From: Ulvibacterium sp.
GTDB taxonomy: Bacteria > Bacteroidota > Bacteroidia > Flavobacteriales > Flavobacteriaceae
Length of the DNA: 64,000 nt
NCBI RefSeq assembly: GCF_028285715.1
Contig: NZ_JANQOO010000007.1
Coordinates: 1 to 64,000 of the forward strand
Reading direction: 5' to 3'
In this document: piece after piece, positions 18,998 through 28,117 of the stretch
How the letters are laid out: every line of letters begins with the position of its first letter
Numbering within the stretch: position 1 is the stretch's first letter
Position numbers and translations under genes: made by a program
The notes under the pieces: generated by a model
What the model was told of the DNA's origin: nothing
Databases searched by the model: none
The model's input: the letters and a program-made list of their open reading frames with translations, nothing else

Positions 18998-19720
18998 CTA
19001 AAGAATTTGGGTCAACATAACCATCGCCATAACCAACATAATGGCATTTTCAATAAACGTAGCCTCGGTCATCGGTAGCTTAAGGGCAGTACCCAGACAG
19101 GCACATTGGATACTTTTTTTGTCCAGCAACGTTCTGACCACACCTATGGTCGTAATACCCAATAGTACGATGGTTGCAATCAGTGCAGTGGTCAAGGCAT
19201 ACCGCATCAAAAACATCAGTCCAAGTACCAACTCCATAAAGGGATAAACCCAACCATAAAGAGGTATTGCCTTGGCCAGTGGATCATACATGCGAAAGCT
19301 CTCGGGAAAACCCTTCAAATCCAACAACTTGAAAAAACTGAATACGATGTAGAAGAGACCCATAAAATCCAACATGGCCGATGGGATATCAGCTTCCTTA
19401 TAATTGAGCAAAAAGGCCGCTACAAAAAGATATAAAAAGATGAGAAACAATGGTCTTAACTGCTGCAGTTTGGTTTTTTCCTCAATTCCCATTGTATCCA
19501 TTACAGCTGTATGGGCCTCCAGTTCTGAGATGCCATATTTGGCCGGTAGGGCAGATTTTAATGTATGTAAAGAAATAGGACTGGCCAAAGAAATCTCTGC
19601 CTCCGATTTTTCCAAATTCACATCAACTTGTATAACGCCCTTGACTTGGGATAGTTTTTCCGCAACGGAAGCTGAGCAGCCGCTACAGGTCATTCCAGAA
19701 ATACGATATATACGCTTCAT
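18998..19720 (-). CDS. HMA domain fused to MauE/DoxX-type membrane protein
   Basis: The 240-residue protein joins two modules. Residues 1-70 are an HMA domain with the site MTCSGCS, facing the cytoplasm. Residues 90-240 are a four-helix MauE/DoxX-like membrane unit with a CAC motif (IQCACLGTAL). MauE-type proteins act in disulfide or redox maturation. The fusion suggests linked metal capture and thiol redox at the inner membrane, an inference. It is located 10 bases upstream of the TonB receptor gene. Confidence 0.87.
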   Translation of the reverse strand: MKRIYRISGMTCSGCSASVAEKLSQVKGVIQVDVNLEKSEAEISLASPISLHTLKSALPAKYGISELEAHTAVMDTMGIEEKTKLQQLRPLFLIFLYLFVAAFLLNYKEADIPSAMLDFMGLFYIVFSFFKLLDLKGFPESFRMYDPLAKAIPLYGWVYPFMELVLGLMFLMRYALTTALIATIVLLGITTIGVVRTLLDKKSIQCACLGTALKLPMTEATFIENAIMLVMAMVMLTQIL

Positions 19721-19848
19721 TTATTTTTAGATTTATTGTCATTTCCCGGAAAAGGGAAATCTTTTTAATACGATTCGAAACTCATCCTCCATACAAAAAA
19801 TGGGGACGGAACAGACATATTTTTGCCTACTTGGGAATGACGAATAAA

Positions 19849-20265
19849 TCAAATGAGGAAAACCTGATCAAGAACATGGATGTCCTTAAATAAAAGGGGG
19901 GGAGGATAGTGCTCATGGGGTACCGGTCGTTCCTTTTGAGCTTGGAACAGGGCCAAATAGGCATAGGTAAAAGCAGTCAAAAAAGGTTGCGGTACAAGAA
20001 CACCATCGTAAGAGGAAAAAGTTAAACGGTCTTGCCCTTCCACAACGATAAGTTGGTCGCTACAACAAGAATCCTCGGTTTCCATTTGCGAAGTATCGTT
20101 GGCAGAAGCCTTCATATCCATACCACAATCCTGGGCATGGGCAAAAAACGACACATCTACCAAACGGTCCATGCAATAATGCTTCCCGACCGTCCATGAT
20201 GTTGTGGAAGCGAGTACCAGCAAAGCCATTACCGTGGAAAACCCTTTGAAAATTATCGTTTTCAT
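19849..20265 (-). CDS. HYC_CC_PP family protein
   Basis: The 138-residue secreted protein has the three marks of this family: HYC (GKHYCMD, about residue 28-34), CC (EDSCCSDQ, about 66-73) and PP (HYPPPLLF near the C-terminus). It begins with a hydrophobic signal segment. The family is found in Bacteroidota beside TonB receptors and HMA proteins, so the Cys and His residues probably bind metal. It is the first gene of the minus-strand metal locus, 128 bases before the HMA-MauE gene. Biochemical function is unknown. Confidence 0.85.
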   Translation of the reverse strand: MKTIIFKGFSTVMALLVLASTTSWTVGKHYCMDRLVDVSFFAHAQDCGMDMKASANDTSQMETEDSCCSDQLIVVEGQDRLTFSSYDGVLVPQPFLTAFTYAYLALFQAQKERPVPHEHYPPPLLFKDIHVLDQVFLI

Positions 20266-20270
20266 ACCTA

Positions 20271-20278
20271 CAAAAATA
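20271..20278 (-). promoter_or_regulatory. -7 promoter element of the metal locus
   Basis: On the minus strand TATTTTTG matches TAnnTTTG fully, six bases before the HYC_CC_PP start. A TTG lies 25 bases further upstream, two more than the usual spacing. With this promoter the message would be almost leaderless, or the ATG at codon 13 is the true start. Confidence 0.45.
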
Positions 20279-20395
20279 CGAATTATTACATTCTCTGTCT
20301 TATCAACGCCTTATGTTAACGAATATTTATGGCATTGGCATTTTGTTAGTTTTAGGTAAAACCTCGACTTTTGACAATACAAATTGAAAAATTCC

Positions 20396-20845
20396 ATGTT
20401 AGATTCGTTAAGGGAAAAAGTAGTCCTGATCATTAAACAGAGGCCCAATGTAACCCCATGTCTTCAAGAAATCTGTGAGCTTTTAAAAAAAGAAGTCCCC
20501 TACTATGATTGGGTAGGCTTCTATTTTAGGAATGGAGAAAAGGAGGAATTGAAGTTGGGGCCCTATGCCGGAGAGCCCACAGATCATGTCATTATCCCCT
20601 TCGGTAAGGGAATTTGTGGACAAGTAGCCCTGAGCAATCAAAATTTTGTGGTTCCCGACGTTACGGCCCAAGATAATTACATTGCCTGCAGCCTTACCGT
20701 AAAGGCGGAAATTGTGGTCCCCTTGTTCGTAAACGGTGAAAACGTGGGTCAAATCGACATAGATTCCAACACCCCTAATCCCTTTACTCAAGACGACGAA
20801 CGTTTCCTGGAATTTGTTACTGCCGAGGTCGCCAAGATTCTTTAA
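20396..20845 (+). CDS. GAF-domain protein, free methionine-(R)-sulfoxide reductase-like
   Basis: The 149-residue protein is a single GAF domain of the fRMsr type, which reduces free Met-R-sulfoxide. Two of the three usual cysteines are present: GKGICG and YIAC (the catalytic one). The first, in the segment before IPFGKG, is absent (PTDHVI where E. coli has KIAC). Binding acids (AEIVVPL, IDIDS) are kept. An in-frame TTG at 20384 would add four residues; the ATG at 20396 is preferred. The gene stands alone between the metal locus and purH. Confidence 0.85.
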   Translation: MLDSLREKVVLIIKQRPNVTPCLQEICELLKKEVPYYDWVGFYFRNGEKEELKLGPYAGEPTDHVIIPFGKGICGQVALSNQNFVVPDVTAQDNYIACSLTVKAEIVVPLFVNGENVGQIDIDSNTPNPFTQDDERFLEFVTAEVAKIL

Positions 20846-20896
20846 AACTTTACTGGTTTTGTTGATAACTGGCCTCTTTTTTACATTCAAAAAAAT

Positions 20897-20904
20897 TATT
20901 TTTG
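20897..20904 (+). promoter_or_regulatory. -7 promoter element of purH
   Basis: TATTTTTG is a full TAnnTTTG match, 33 bases before the purH ATG. No TTG occurs at the standard -33 distance. Confidence 0.5.
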
Positions 20905-20937
20905 TGGGTTTAAACCATAGCCCACAACACTATACAA

Positions 20938-22467
20938 ATGAGCAATGTAAAAAAAGCCACTTCGGCCTTGATATCCGTATTCCACAAAGAGGGACTTGAA
21001 CCAATTGTAAGAAAATTTCAGGAATTAGGCATCACCATCTATTCCACTGGGGGTACGGAAAAATTCATTAAGGAATTGGGCATTGAAGTTGTCCCGGTAG
21101 AGGAGGTCACCAGCTATCCTTCCATTTTGGGAGGAAGGGTAAAGACCCTACACCCAAAGGTATTTGGTGGAATTTTGAACCGTCAGGATAATGAAGGTGA
21201 TGTAGCCCAATTGGAAGAATACGAAATTCCACAATTGGACATTGTTATTGTTGACCTATATCCCTTTGAAAAAACCGTGGCAAGCGGGGCACCCGAACAG
21301 GACATCATCGAAAAAATAGATATCGGGGGGATTTCCTTAATCCGTGCTGCGGCCAAAAATTACAAGGATGTTCTTTGCGTATCGTCCATGGAGGATTATA
21401 ACGAGTTTTTGGAGTTGATTAGCTCGGGTAACGGAAGTACCTCGTTGGAAGATCGCAAGCACTTTGCCACCAAAGCCTTCAACGTTTCGTCCCATTATGA
21501 TACGGCTATCTTCAATTATTTCAATCAGCAAGAAATGGCCGTTTTAAAAATTAGTGAACCCAGGGGAAAAACCCTTCGCTATGGCGAAAACCCCCATCAA
21601 AAAGGATTTTTCTTTGGCGATTTTGAAGCTATGTTCACCAAATTGCACGGTAAGGAACTTTCCTATAACAATCTTTTGGACGTGGACGCCGCGGTTAATC
21701 TCATGAGCGAATTTCGTAAGGATGGCCCCACCTTTGCCATCTTAAAGCACAATAATGCCTGCGGTCTGGCGACTAGGGATTCCATTCATCAAGCTTATAT
21801 GGATGCATTGGCCGGGGACCCTGTCTCGGCGTTTGGTGGAATTTTAATCAGTAATGTAGCAATTGATAAACCTACCGCCGAAGAAATACATCAATTGTTT
21901 TGTGAGGTAGTAATAGCTCCCAGTTATTCCGACGATGCCATGAATATATTAAAAGGGAAGAAAAACCGGATAATTCTAATACAAAATGAAACGGATTTAC
22001 CAAATACCTTGGTGAGGACCTGTTTGAATGGAATTTTGGTACAGGATAAGGATCATAAAACCGATACCCTGATAGACTTAAAATATGTAACCAAAAAAGA
22101 ACCTTCAAAACGTGAATTGGAAGACCTCATCTTTGCTTCCAAATTATGCAAGCATACAAAGTCCAACACTATTGTTTTGGCAAAAAACAAACAATTATGC
22201 GCCAGCGGGACAGGGCAGACCTCTCGTGTAGATGCTTTGAATCAAGCAATCCACAAGGCCAAAAACTTTAATTTTAATCTTGATGGCGCGGTGATGGCCA
22301 GCGATGCTTTCTTTCCCTTTCCGGATTGCGTGGAAATTGCAAATAAAAGTGGTATTACCAGCGTTATACAGCCAGGAGGATCTATTAAAGATCAGTTGAG
22401 CATAGATTATTGTAATGAAAATGATATGGCTATGGTAATGACGGGCACACGTCATTTCAAACATTAA
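20938..22467 (+). CDS. purH: Bifunctional AICAR formyltransferase/IMP cyclohydrolase
   Basis: PurH does the last two steps of IMP synthesis: formylation of AICAR with 10-formyl-THF, then ring closure. The 509-residue protein has the N-terminal methylglyoxal-synthase-like cyclohydrolase domain (YSTGGTEKFI, GGRVKTLHPKVFGG) and the C-terminal transformylase domain (LRYGENPHQKG, LKHNNACG, DPVSAFGG, and the end GTRHFKH). Length is standard. The mreB promoter lies just after its stop. Confidence 0.97.
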   Translation: MSNVKKATSALISVFHKEGLEPIVRKFQELGITIYSTGGTEKFIKELGIEVVPVEEVTSYPSILGGRVKTLHPKVFGGILNRQDNEGDVAQLEEYEIPQLDIVIVDLYPFEKTVASGAPEQDIIEKIDIGGISLIRAAAKNYKDVLCVSSMEDYNEFLELISSGNGSTSLEDRKHFATKAFNVSSHYDTAIFNYFNQQEMAVLKISEPRGKTLRYGENPHQKGFFFGDFEAMFTKLHGKELSYNNLLDVDAAVNLMSEFRKDGPTFAILKHNNACGLATRDSIHQAYMDALAGDPVSAFGGILISNVAIDKPTAEEIHQLFCEVVIAPSYSDDAMNILKGKKNRIILIQNETDLPNTLVRTCLNGILVQDKDHKTDTLIDLKYVTKKEPSKRELEDLIFASKLCKHTKSNTIVLAKNKQLCASGTGQTSRVDALNQAIHKAKNFNFNLDGAVMASDAFFPFPDCVEIANKSGITSVIQPGGSIKDQLSIDYCNENDMAMVMTGTRHFKH

Positions 22468-22473
22468 TTTTGT

Positions 22474-22481
22474 TACTTTTG
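22474..22481 (+). promoter_or_regulatory. -7 promoter element of the mreB operon
   Basis: TACTTTTG is a full TAnnTTTG match located 52 bases before the mreB ATG and 6 bases after the purH stop. A -33 TTG is not seen. Confidence 0.5.
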
Positions 22482-22533
22482 TCGATGAAATGCTCCCCCA
22501 GCCAAACTTGTAACGTAACCAAACTAAAATAAT

Positions 22534-23562
22534 ATGGGATTTTTTGATTTCTTGACGGAGGAAATTGCCATAGACCTGGGTACTGCGAATACGCTCATTA
22601 TCCATGCGGACAAGGTTGTGGTAGATAGTCCCTCTATCGTTGCCAGAGATCGTATTTCCGGTAAAATTATCGCCGTGGGCAAGGAGGCCAATATGATGCA
22701 GGGCAAGACCCATGAAAATATAAAGACCATACGGCCTTTAAAAGACGGGGTTATAGCGGACTTTGACGCTTCCGAGAAGATGATCAATATGTTCATAAAG
22801 AACATCCCGGCACTGAAAAAGAAATGGTTCCCTCCCGCCCTTCGAATGGTTATTTGTATCCCTTCCGGGATTACAGAGGTTGAAATGCGGGCCGTAAAAG
22901 AGTCCGCCGAACGTGTAAACGGTAAGGAAGTGTACCTAATCCATGAGCCCATGGCTGCGGCCATTGGTATTGGCTTGGACATTATGCAGCCCAAAGGGAA
23001 CATGATCGTGGATATCGGGGGAGGAACTACCGAAATTGCAGTAATTGCCCTTGGCGGAATTGTTTGTGACAAATCGGTCAAAATCGCTGGTGATGTTTTT
23101 ACCAACGATATCATTTATTACATGCGTACCCAGCATAATTTATACGTTGGTGAAAGTACGGCGGAAAATATAAAGATTGAAATCGGTTCCGCTACGGAGG
23201 ATCTCCAGACCCCACCTGACGAAAAATCCGTGCAAGGTCGGGATTTGTTGACCGGTAAACCCAAGCAGGTTCAGATTTCATATCGCGAGATTGCCAAGGC
23301 CCTTGATAAGTCTATTCTTAGGGTAGAGGATGCGGTAATGGAGACCTTGTCCCAAACACCCCCTGAACTAGCCGCGGATATCTATAATACGGGCATCTAT
23401 TTGGCCGGAGGTGGGTCCATGCTTAGAGGGTTGGACAGAAGACTTTCCCAGAAAACGGATTTACCCGTCTACATTGCGGAAGACCCGTTAAGGGCCGTAG
23501 TAAGAGGAACTGGAATTGCATTGAAGAACTTGGAACGCTACAAAAGCATTCTTATCAAATAA
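22534..23562 (+). CDS. mreB: Rod-shape-determining protein MreB
   Basis: MreB is the bacterial actin that guides the elongation machinery along the membrane. The 342-residue protein has the phosphate-1 loop AIDLGTANTLI, the MreB segment HEPMAAAIG, the phosphate-2 loop VDIGGGTTEIAV and the adenosine motif IYLAGGGSML. It heads the mreB-mreC-mreD-PBP2-rodA operon; the later genes overlap end to start. Confidence 0.97.
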   Translation: MGFFDFLTEEIAIDLGTANTLIIHADKVVVDSPSIVARDRISGKIIAVGKEANMMQGKTHENIKTIRPLKDGVIADFDASEKMINMFIKNIPALKKKWFPPALRMVICIPSGITEVEMRAVKESAERVNGKEVYLIHEPMAAAIGIGLDIMQPKGNMIVDIGGGTTEIAVIALGGIVCDKSVKIAGDVFTNDIIYYMRTQHNLYVGESTAENIKIEIGSATEDLQTPPDEKSVQGRDLLTGKPKQVQISYREIAKALDKSILRVEDAVMETLSQTPPELAADIYNTGIYLAGGGSMLRGLDRRLSQKTDLPVYIAEDPLRAVVRGTGIALKNLERYKSILIK

Positions 23563-23652
23563 AGTTAGCTATAAGAGGGCTTACCTAGTATTTTGGGCAT
23601 TTCTATTTTCTTTCAAAACTATTTTCTGATATCTTAGAAAATTATCAAGTGA

Positions 23653-24474
23653 ATGCAGCAGATAATCAACTTCATTGTACGGAATAAAAATTTTCTGCTC
23701 TATTTTCTACTATTGATTATTTCATTGGCATTTACGGTACAGTCGCATACCTATCACCAGTCCCGATTCTTTAATTCGTCCAATTGGATAACTGGAAATA
23801 TCTACGAGACTTCGCATGGCATTTCCTCCTATTTTGGATTGACCCAGGAAAACAAACGATTGGTGGAAGAAAACAAAATGTTGCGGGATTTATTGTTCAA
23901 TAAAAAAATAGGTTCCCCTATGGAGCTGGATTCCGCAAATATTAGGTATACCATTGTTTCGGGACAGGTAATCAAAAACAGCTATTCGGACCCAAGAAAC
24001 TACATCACCATAAATAAAGGTAAAAAGGACAGTGTACAAGCTGATATGGGTGTCATTACGGCTAAAGGCATCTTAGGCATCGTGGAAAACGTGTCCAATA
24101 AATTTGCAACGGTCCAAAGCATTTTAAACGAGAACTCTAACATTAACGCCAAAATCAAAAATACGGATCATTTTGGCTCTTTGGTCTGGGACACCAAACA
24201 ATACAGCACGGTACAATTGGTAGACATCCCGAGGCTAGTTCCCCTTACCATTGGAGATACTATCGTGACCGGGGCAATGAGCAGTATTTTTCCCGAGAAT
24301 ATTCCAATAGGGACCATAAAGAAGTTTAATCTGGATACTTCCAACAGTTTTTACCATATAGATGTTGCGTTGTTCAATGATATGACCAATATCAAAAACG
24401 TATACGTTGTACAAAACATCGATAGACCCGAAATACTGGAGTTGGAATCCAATACCGCTACAAATGATCAGTAG
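23653..24474 (+). CDS. mreC: Rod-shape-determining protein MreC
   Basis: MreC is a periplasmic scaffold that activates the PBP2-RodA synthase. The 273-residue protein has one N-terminal membrane helix (about 11-29, FLLYFLLLIISLAFTV), a coiled coil (about 70-95, QENKRLVEENKMLRDL) and a two-barrel MreC domain with the usual DKGxxxGV-like pattern (NKGKKDSVQADMGVI). It overlaps mreD by 11 bases. Confidence 0.95.
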   Translation: MQQIINFIVRNKNFLLYFLLLIISLAFTVQSHTYHQSRFFNSSNWITGNIYETSHGISSYFGLTQENKRLVEENKMLRDLLFNKKIGSPMELDSANIRYTIVSGQVIKNSYSDPRNYITINKGKKDSVQADMGVITAKGILGIVENVSNKFATVQSILNENSNINAKIKNTDHFGSLVWDTKQYSTVQLVDIPRLVPLTIGDTIVTGAMSSIFPENIPIGTIKKFNLDTSNSFYHIDVALFNDMTNIKNVYVVQNIDRPEILELESNTATNDQ

Positions 24475-24973
24475 TTCCTATTTTATAAATGTGGTTCGTT
24501 TTACGTTACTGGTCCTTGTACAGGTATTGGTATTCAACCGGCTAAATTTCTTTGGGTTCATCAATCCTATGGTCTACATTTTATTTTTGTATTGGTATCC
24601 GATAAAGGAAAACCGTGCGGTATTTATTGGCCTTAGCTTTTTACTAGGGTTTTGTATCGATTTTTTTTCGGACACTATGGCCATACATGCGGCTTCAACC
24701 GTTACTATTGCCTATCTAAGGCCTGCAATTATGCGCTTCGTATTTGGAGTCAATTATGAATTTCAGAGCTTTAGGTTAGGAAATGCCCCCAAGGCACAAC
24801 AAATAGCGTTTTTGGCGTTATTAATTATAGTACACCATATGGTTTTCTTTGCACTGGAAATCTTCAGTTTGGCCAATATCCTGTTGATTCTAAAAAAGGT
24901 GCTTGCCATAGGGTTGTCTACTTTGGTTTTGTGTTTGTTGTTCAGTTCACTTTTTAGCGTTAGGAAAGAATGA
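24464..24973 (+). CDS. mreD: Rod-shape-determining protein MreD
   Basis: The 169-residue integral membrane protein has five or six hydrophobic helices (for example LLVLVQVLVFNRL and AVFIGLSFLLGFCIDFF). It belongs to the MreD family that joins MreBC to the cell-wall synthase. The ATG at 24464, inside the end of mreC, is chosen; an upstream in-frame ATG at 24407 lies fully within mreC and would add 19 charged residues. The stop overlaps the PBP2 ATG (ATGA). Confidence 0.92.
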   Translation: MISSSYFINVVRFTLLVLVQVLVFNRLNFFGFINPMVYILFLYWYPIKENRAVFIGLSFLLGFCIDFFSDTMAIHAASTVTIAYLRPAIMRFVFGVNYEFQSFRLGNAPKAQQIAFLALLIIVHHMVFFALEIFSLANILLILKKVLAIGLSTLVLCLLFSSLFSVRKE

Positions 24974-26838
24974 GAAAGATTCTGCTATCATCCATTATTG
25001 TACTAATTGGAATAACCTTTATTGGAAGACTTTCCTATTTGCAGATATTTAGCTTTTCTCCAGATCAGGTACTGGAGGATCCAGCCATAAAGCGAATCTA
25101 TGACTATCCGGAAAGAGGATATATCTATGATCGCAACGGCAAATTGTTGGTCGGTAACGATCCCGCATATGATGTGATGGTCATTCCTCGTGAAGTAAAA
25201 CCCTTGGATACTTTGGAGTTCTGTAATCTCTTGGGTATTGACAAGGAGAAGTTTAAGAAAGAGTTGCGGAAAGCGCGTATTTACTCACCAAGATTACCTT
25301 CCGTATTGGTCCCTCAGCTTTCCAAGGAAGACTATGCCCGCTTACAGGAAAAAATGCGTCGGTATCAAGGGTTTTATATTCAAAAGCGTTCCCTGCGTTA
25401 TTATGACACACCTAGTGCTGCGAGTGTCCTGGGCTATATTAGTGAGGTAAACGAAAGGGATTTGGCGGCAAACCCCTATTATATACAGGGAGAACTTACT
25501 GGACGTACCGGAGTGGAGAAACAGTATGAGGATGTCCTTAGGGGAAGAAAGGGGGTGCAATATATCCAGAAAGATCGCTTTAATCGCGATATCGGCCCCT
25601 ACAAAGACGGTATTTTGGACACGCTTCCAGAGCAAGGAAAGGAAGTACACATAACACTGGACAAGGAACTTCAAGAATATGGGGAACGTTTAATGCAAGG
25701 CAAAAGAGGTGGTGTTGTTGCCATTGAACCCGCTTCCGGAGAGATTCTCTCCTTAATTTCTGGCCCTACCTATAATCCTTCGCTTTTGGTAGGCCGGGAA
25801 CGCTCAAAAAACTATAACAAGCTCTACAACGATAGCATCCCGAAACCTTTGTTCAATAGAGCTGTTTTGGCCGAACAATCCCCTGGATCTCCATTTAAAA
25901 TCTTAAATGCCCTGGTCGCCCTGCAAGAAGGTGTTATTTCTCCAAGCACCACGGTTACTTGCTACAACGGTTTTTTTGTGGGAGGCAGAAAAAGAGGTTG
26001 TCATTGCGGAGGTGGTACCCGGAATATGAACAGCGGTATTTACAAATCCTGCAATGCCTATTTCGCCCATACTTTTCGAAGGATATATGATAAGTTCGAT
26101 ACCACGGACGAAGGTATGGACGTTTGGGAAAAACACATAAAAAGTTTTGGATTGGGGGGATATTTAGGCTATGACCTGCCTACGGGTAGACGTGGTCTCA
26201 TCCCATCAAAAAAGTTTTATGACAAGTGGTACGGGGACAACCGCTGGGCATCATCTACAATTATTTCTCTTTCGATTGGACAGGGTGAAGTATTGGTTAC
26301 TCCCATACAATTGGCCAATATGACCGCCGCCATTGCCAATAGAGGGCATTATTATACCCCGCATGTCCTTAAGAAAATTGAAGGCGAGGACATTAGCGAT
26401 CCCAAATACACCGAACCTAAACTCACCACCATTGATCGCAAACATTTTGAACCTATAATCCAGGGGATGGCCGATGTTTATAAAAAGGGTACGGCCCGTT
26501 GGGTGCAGATTCCGGACATAGAGATTGCCGGAAAGACAGGCACAGTAGAAAATTTCACTATCATAGACAGTGTTAAGACACAATTAACCGATCATTCGGT
26601 TTTCGTTGCCTTTGCTCCAGTGGACAATCCCAAAATAGCGATTTCGGTCTACATTGAAAATGGCTATTATGGATCACGTTATGCAGGACACATTGCTTCC
26701 CTGATGATAGAAAAATACTTAAAGGGGGTAATTACACGAAAAGATCTCGAAAAAAGGATGTTGGAAAAAACCTTGGAGCATGAGTATGCCAAACCCTTTA
26801 GCGGTGAGGAGTTCAAGATAAACGAATATGTCTGGTAG
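24970..26838 (+). CDS. mrdA: Penicillin-binding protein 2, peptidoglycan transpeptidase
   Basis: PBP2 cross-links peptidoglycan in the elongasome. The 622-residue protein has an N-terminal anchor helix, the PBP dimerisation domain with the GRTGVEKQYE box (about 178-187), and the transpeptidase domain. Catalytic motifs are SPFK (Ser307, Lys310, within SPGSPFK where proteobacteria have PPGSTFK), SCN (360-362) and KTGT (522-525). The pedestal ends in the usual C-terminal helix. It overlaps mreD by 4 and rodA by 11 bases, so translation is likely coupled. Confidence 0.96.
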   Translation: MRKILLSSIIVLIGITFIGRLSYLQIFSFSPDQVLEDPAIKRIYDYPERGYIYDRNGKLLVGNDPAYDVMVIPREVKPLDTLEFCNLLGIDKEKFKKELRKARIYSPRLPSVLVPQLSKEDYARLQEKMRRYQGFYIQKRSLRYYDTPSAASVLGYISEVNERDLAANPYYIQGELTGRTGVEKQYEDVLRGRKGVQYIQKDRFNRDIGPYKDGILDTLPEQGKEVHITLDKELQEYGERLMQGKRGGVVAIEPASGEILSLISGPTYNPSLLVGRERSKNYNKLYNDSIPKPLFNRAVLAEQSPGSPFKILNALVALQEGVISPSTTVTCYNGFFVGGRKRGCHCGGGTRNMNSGIYKSCNAYFAHTFRRIYDKFDTTDEGMDVWEKHIKSFGLGGYLGYDLPTGRRGLIPSKKFYDKWYGDNRWASSTIISLSIGQGEVLVTPIQLANMTAAIANRGHYYTPHVLKKIEGEDISDPKYTEPKLTTIDRKHFEPIIQGMADVYKKGTARWVQIPDIEIAGKTGTVENFTIIDSVKTQLTDHSVFVAFAPVDNPKIAISVYIENGYYGSRYAGHIASLMIEKYLKGVITRKDLEKRMLEKTLEHEYAKPFSGEEFKINEYVW

Positions 26839-28111
26839 AAGTGTTCTAAAACGAATCGACTGGCTTACTGTTTTCATCTACATGGCATTGGTGCTCATAG
26901 GCTGGGTAAATATTTATTCCAGCACATTCACGGAAGCAGAGCCATCCATTTTTAATTTTAGCACCTTACACGGAAAACAACTTTTCTTTATAGGAGCAAG
27001 CTTAGTTTCCATAGTAATTATTTTGGCTATGGAAACTAGTTTTTATGAGCGTTTCTCCAGTGTCTTCTATATAGTCTCCTTAATTTTGCTTTTGGGTCTT
27101 TTCATATTCGGAAAGACTATTGCAGGAGCTACCTCCTGGTATAACCTGGGGTTTTTTAACCTACAGCCCTCCGAACTTGCCAAAGTGGCAACGGCATTGG
27201 CACTGGCCAAGTATTTAAGTGATATACAAACCGATATTAAAAGGGGCAAAGATCAATTGTATGCCTTCTTGATTATTCTTGTGCCGGTAATTCTAATTAT
27301 ACCCCAACCGGACCCGGGAAGTGCATTGGTATTCTTTTCCTTGGTCTTCGTCATTTTTAGGGAGGGGTTGCCCTTGTACTATTTGGGCATTGGATTTTTG
27401 GTCGTTTTGGTCTTTGTAACTACCCTCATGTTCGGCACGGTATGGGTGAGCATAGTTACCGTACTACTGATATTGCTTTTCTTCTTACTTAAAAAGAAGA
27501 AAAGTAGAATCCCCATTTTGCCACTTGTTTCAATGGCCATAGTTGCTTTGTTATTTTCATTTTCCGTGAATTTTGTTTTCAACAACGTCTTTGAACAACG
27601 CCATAGGGATAGGTTTAGCCTCTGGCTTCGTTTGGAAAAAGATCCGAATAAATTGGAACAGATCCGGAAGACTATTGGCTACAATTCCTATCAATCCGAA
27701 AAGGCCATCGAATCTGGAGGGTTCTTTGGAAAGGGATTTTTAGAAGGTACGCGTACCAAGGGCGATTTTGTTCCGGAGCAACATACGGATTATATCTTTA
27801 GTACAGTCGGTGAGGAATGGGGCTTTGTAGGAACCACCACCGTTGTAATTCTCTTTACCCTATTATTTTTGCGCCTGGTTTTTTTAGCGGAACGCCAAAA
27901 AAGCGATTTCAGTCGTATGTATGGTTATGGAGTAATCTCCATCCTTTTGATCCATTACTTTATTAATGTAGGAATGGTTATCGGGGTATTGCCTACCATA
28001 GGTATTCCCCTACCCTTCTTTAGCTATGGGGGTTCTGGGCTCTTGTTCTTTACCGCCCTACTGTTCATCTTCCTAAAGTTGGATACCAATAGGTTGAAGG
28101 AGGAATTCTGA
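26828..28111 (+). CDS. rodA: Rod-shape-determining protein RodA, glycan polymerase
   Basis: RodA is the SEDS-family glycosyltransferase that polymerises lipid II with PBP2. The 427-residue protein has about ten membrane helices and the family motifs WYNLGFFNLQPSELAK, IIPQPDPGSALVF, the large extracellular loop with DFVPEQHTDYIFSTVGEEWG, and PLPFFSYGGSG near the C-terminus. The catalytic Asp is in the loop QHTD. It ends six bases before the convergent nuclease gene. Confidence 0.96.
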   Translation: MSGRSVLKRIDWLTVFIYMALVLIGWVNIYSSTFTEAEPSIFNFSTLHGKQLFFIGASLVSIVIILAMETSFYERFSSVFYIVSLILLLGLFIFGKTIAGATSWYNLGFFNLQPSELAKVATALALAKYLSDIQTDIKRGKDQLYAFLIILVPVILIIPQPDPGSALVFFSLVFVIFREGLPLYYLGIGFLVVLVFVTTLMFGTVWVSIVTVLLILLFFLLKKKKSRIPILPLVSMAIVALLFSFSVNFVFNNVFEQRHRDRFSLWLRLEKDPNKLEQIRKTIGYNSYQSEKAIESGGFFGKGFLEGTRTKGDFVPEQHTDYIFSTVGEEWGFVGTTTVVILFTLLFLRLVFLAERQKSDFSRMYGYGVISILLIHYFINVGMVIGVLPTIGIPLPFFSYGGSGLLFFTALLFIFLKLDTNRLKEEF

Positions 28112-28117
28112 CTTTAC

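Noticed and set aside
19745..19775. Hairpin (ATTTCCC/GGGAAAT) upstream of the HMA-MauE gene as an attenuator
   Set aside because: On the coding (minus) strand there is no T run after the stem, and no leader peptide or switch is visible.
20335..20352. Second sigma-54-like site (GG-N10-GT) before the GAF gene
   Set aside because: The match is weaker than at groES, the TGGCA repeats are in AT-rich text, and nothing else supports it.
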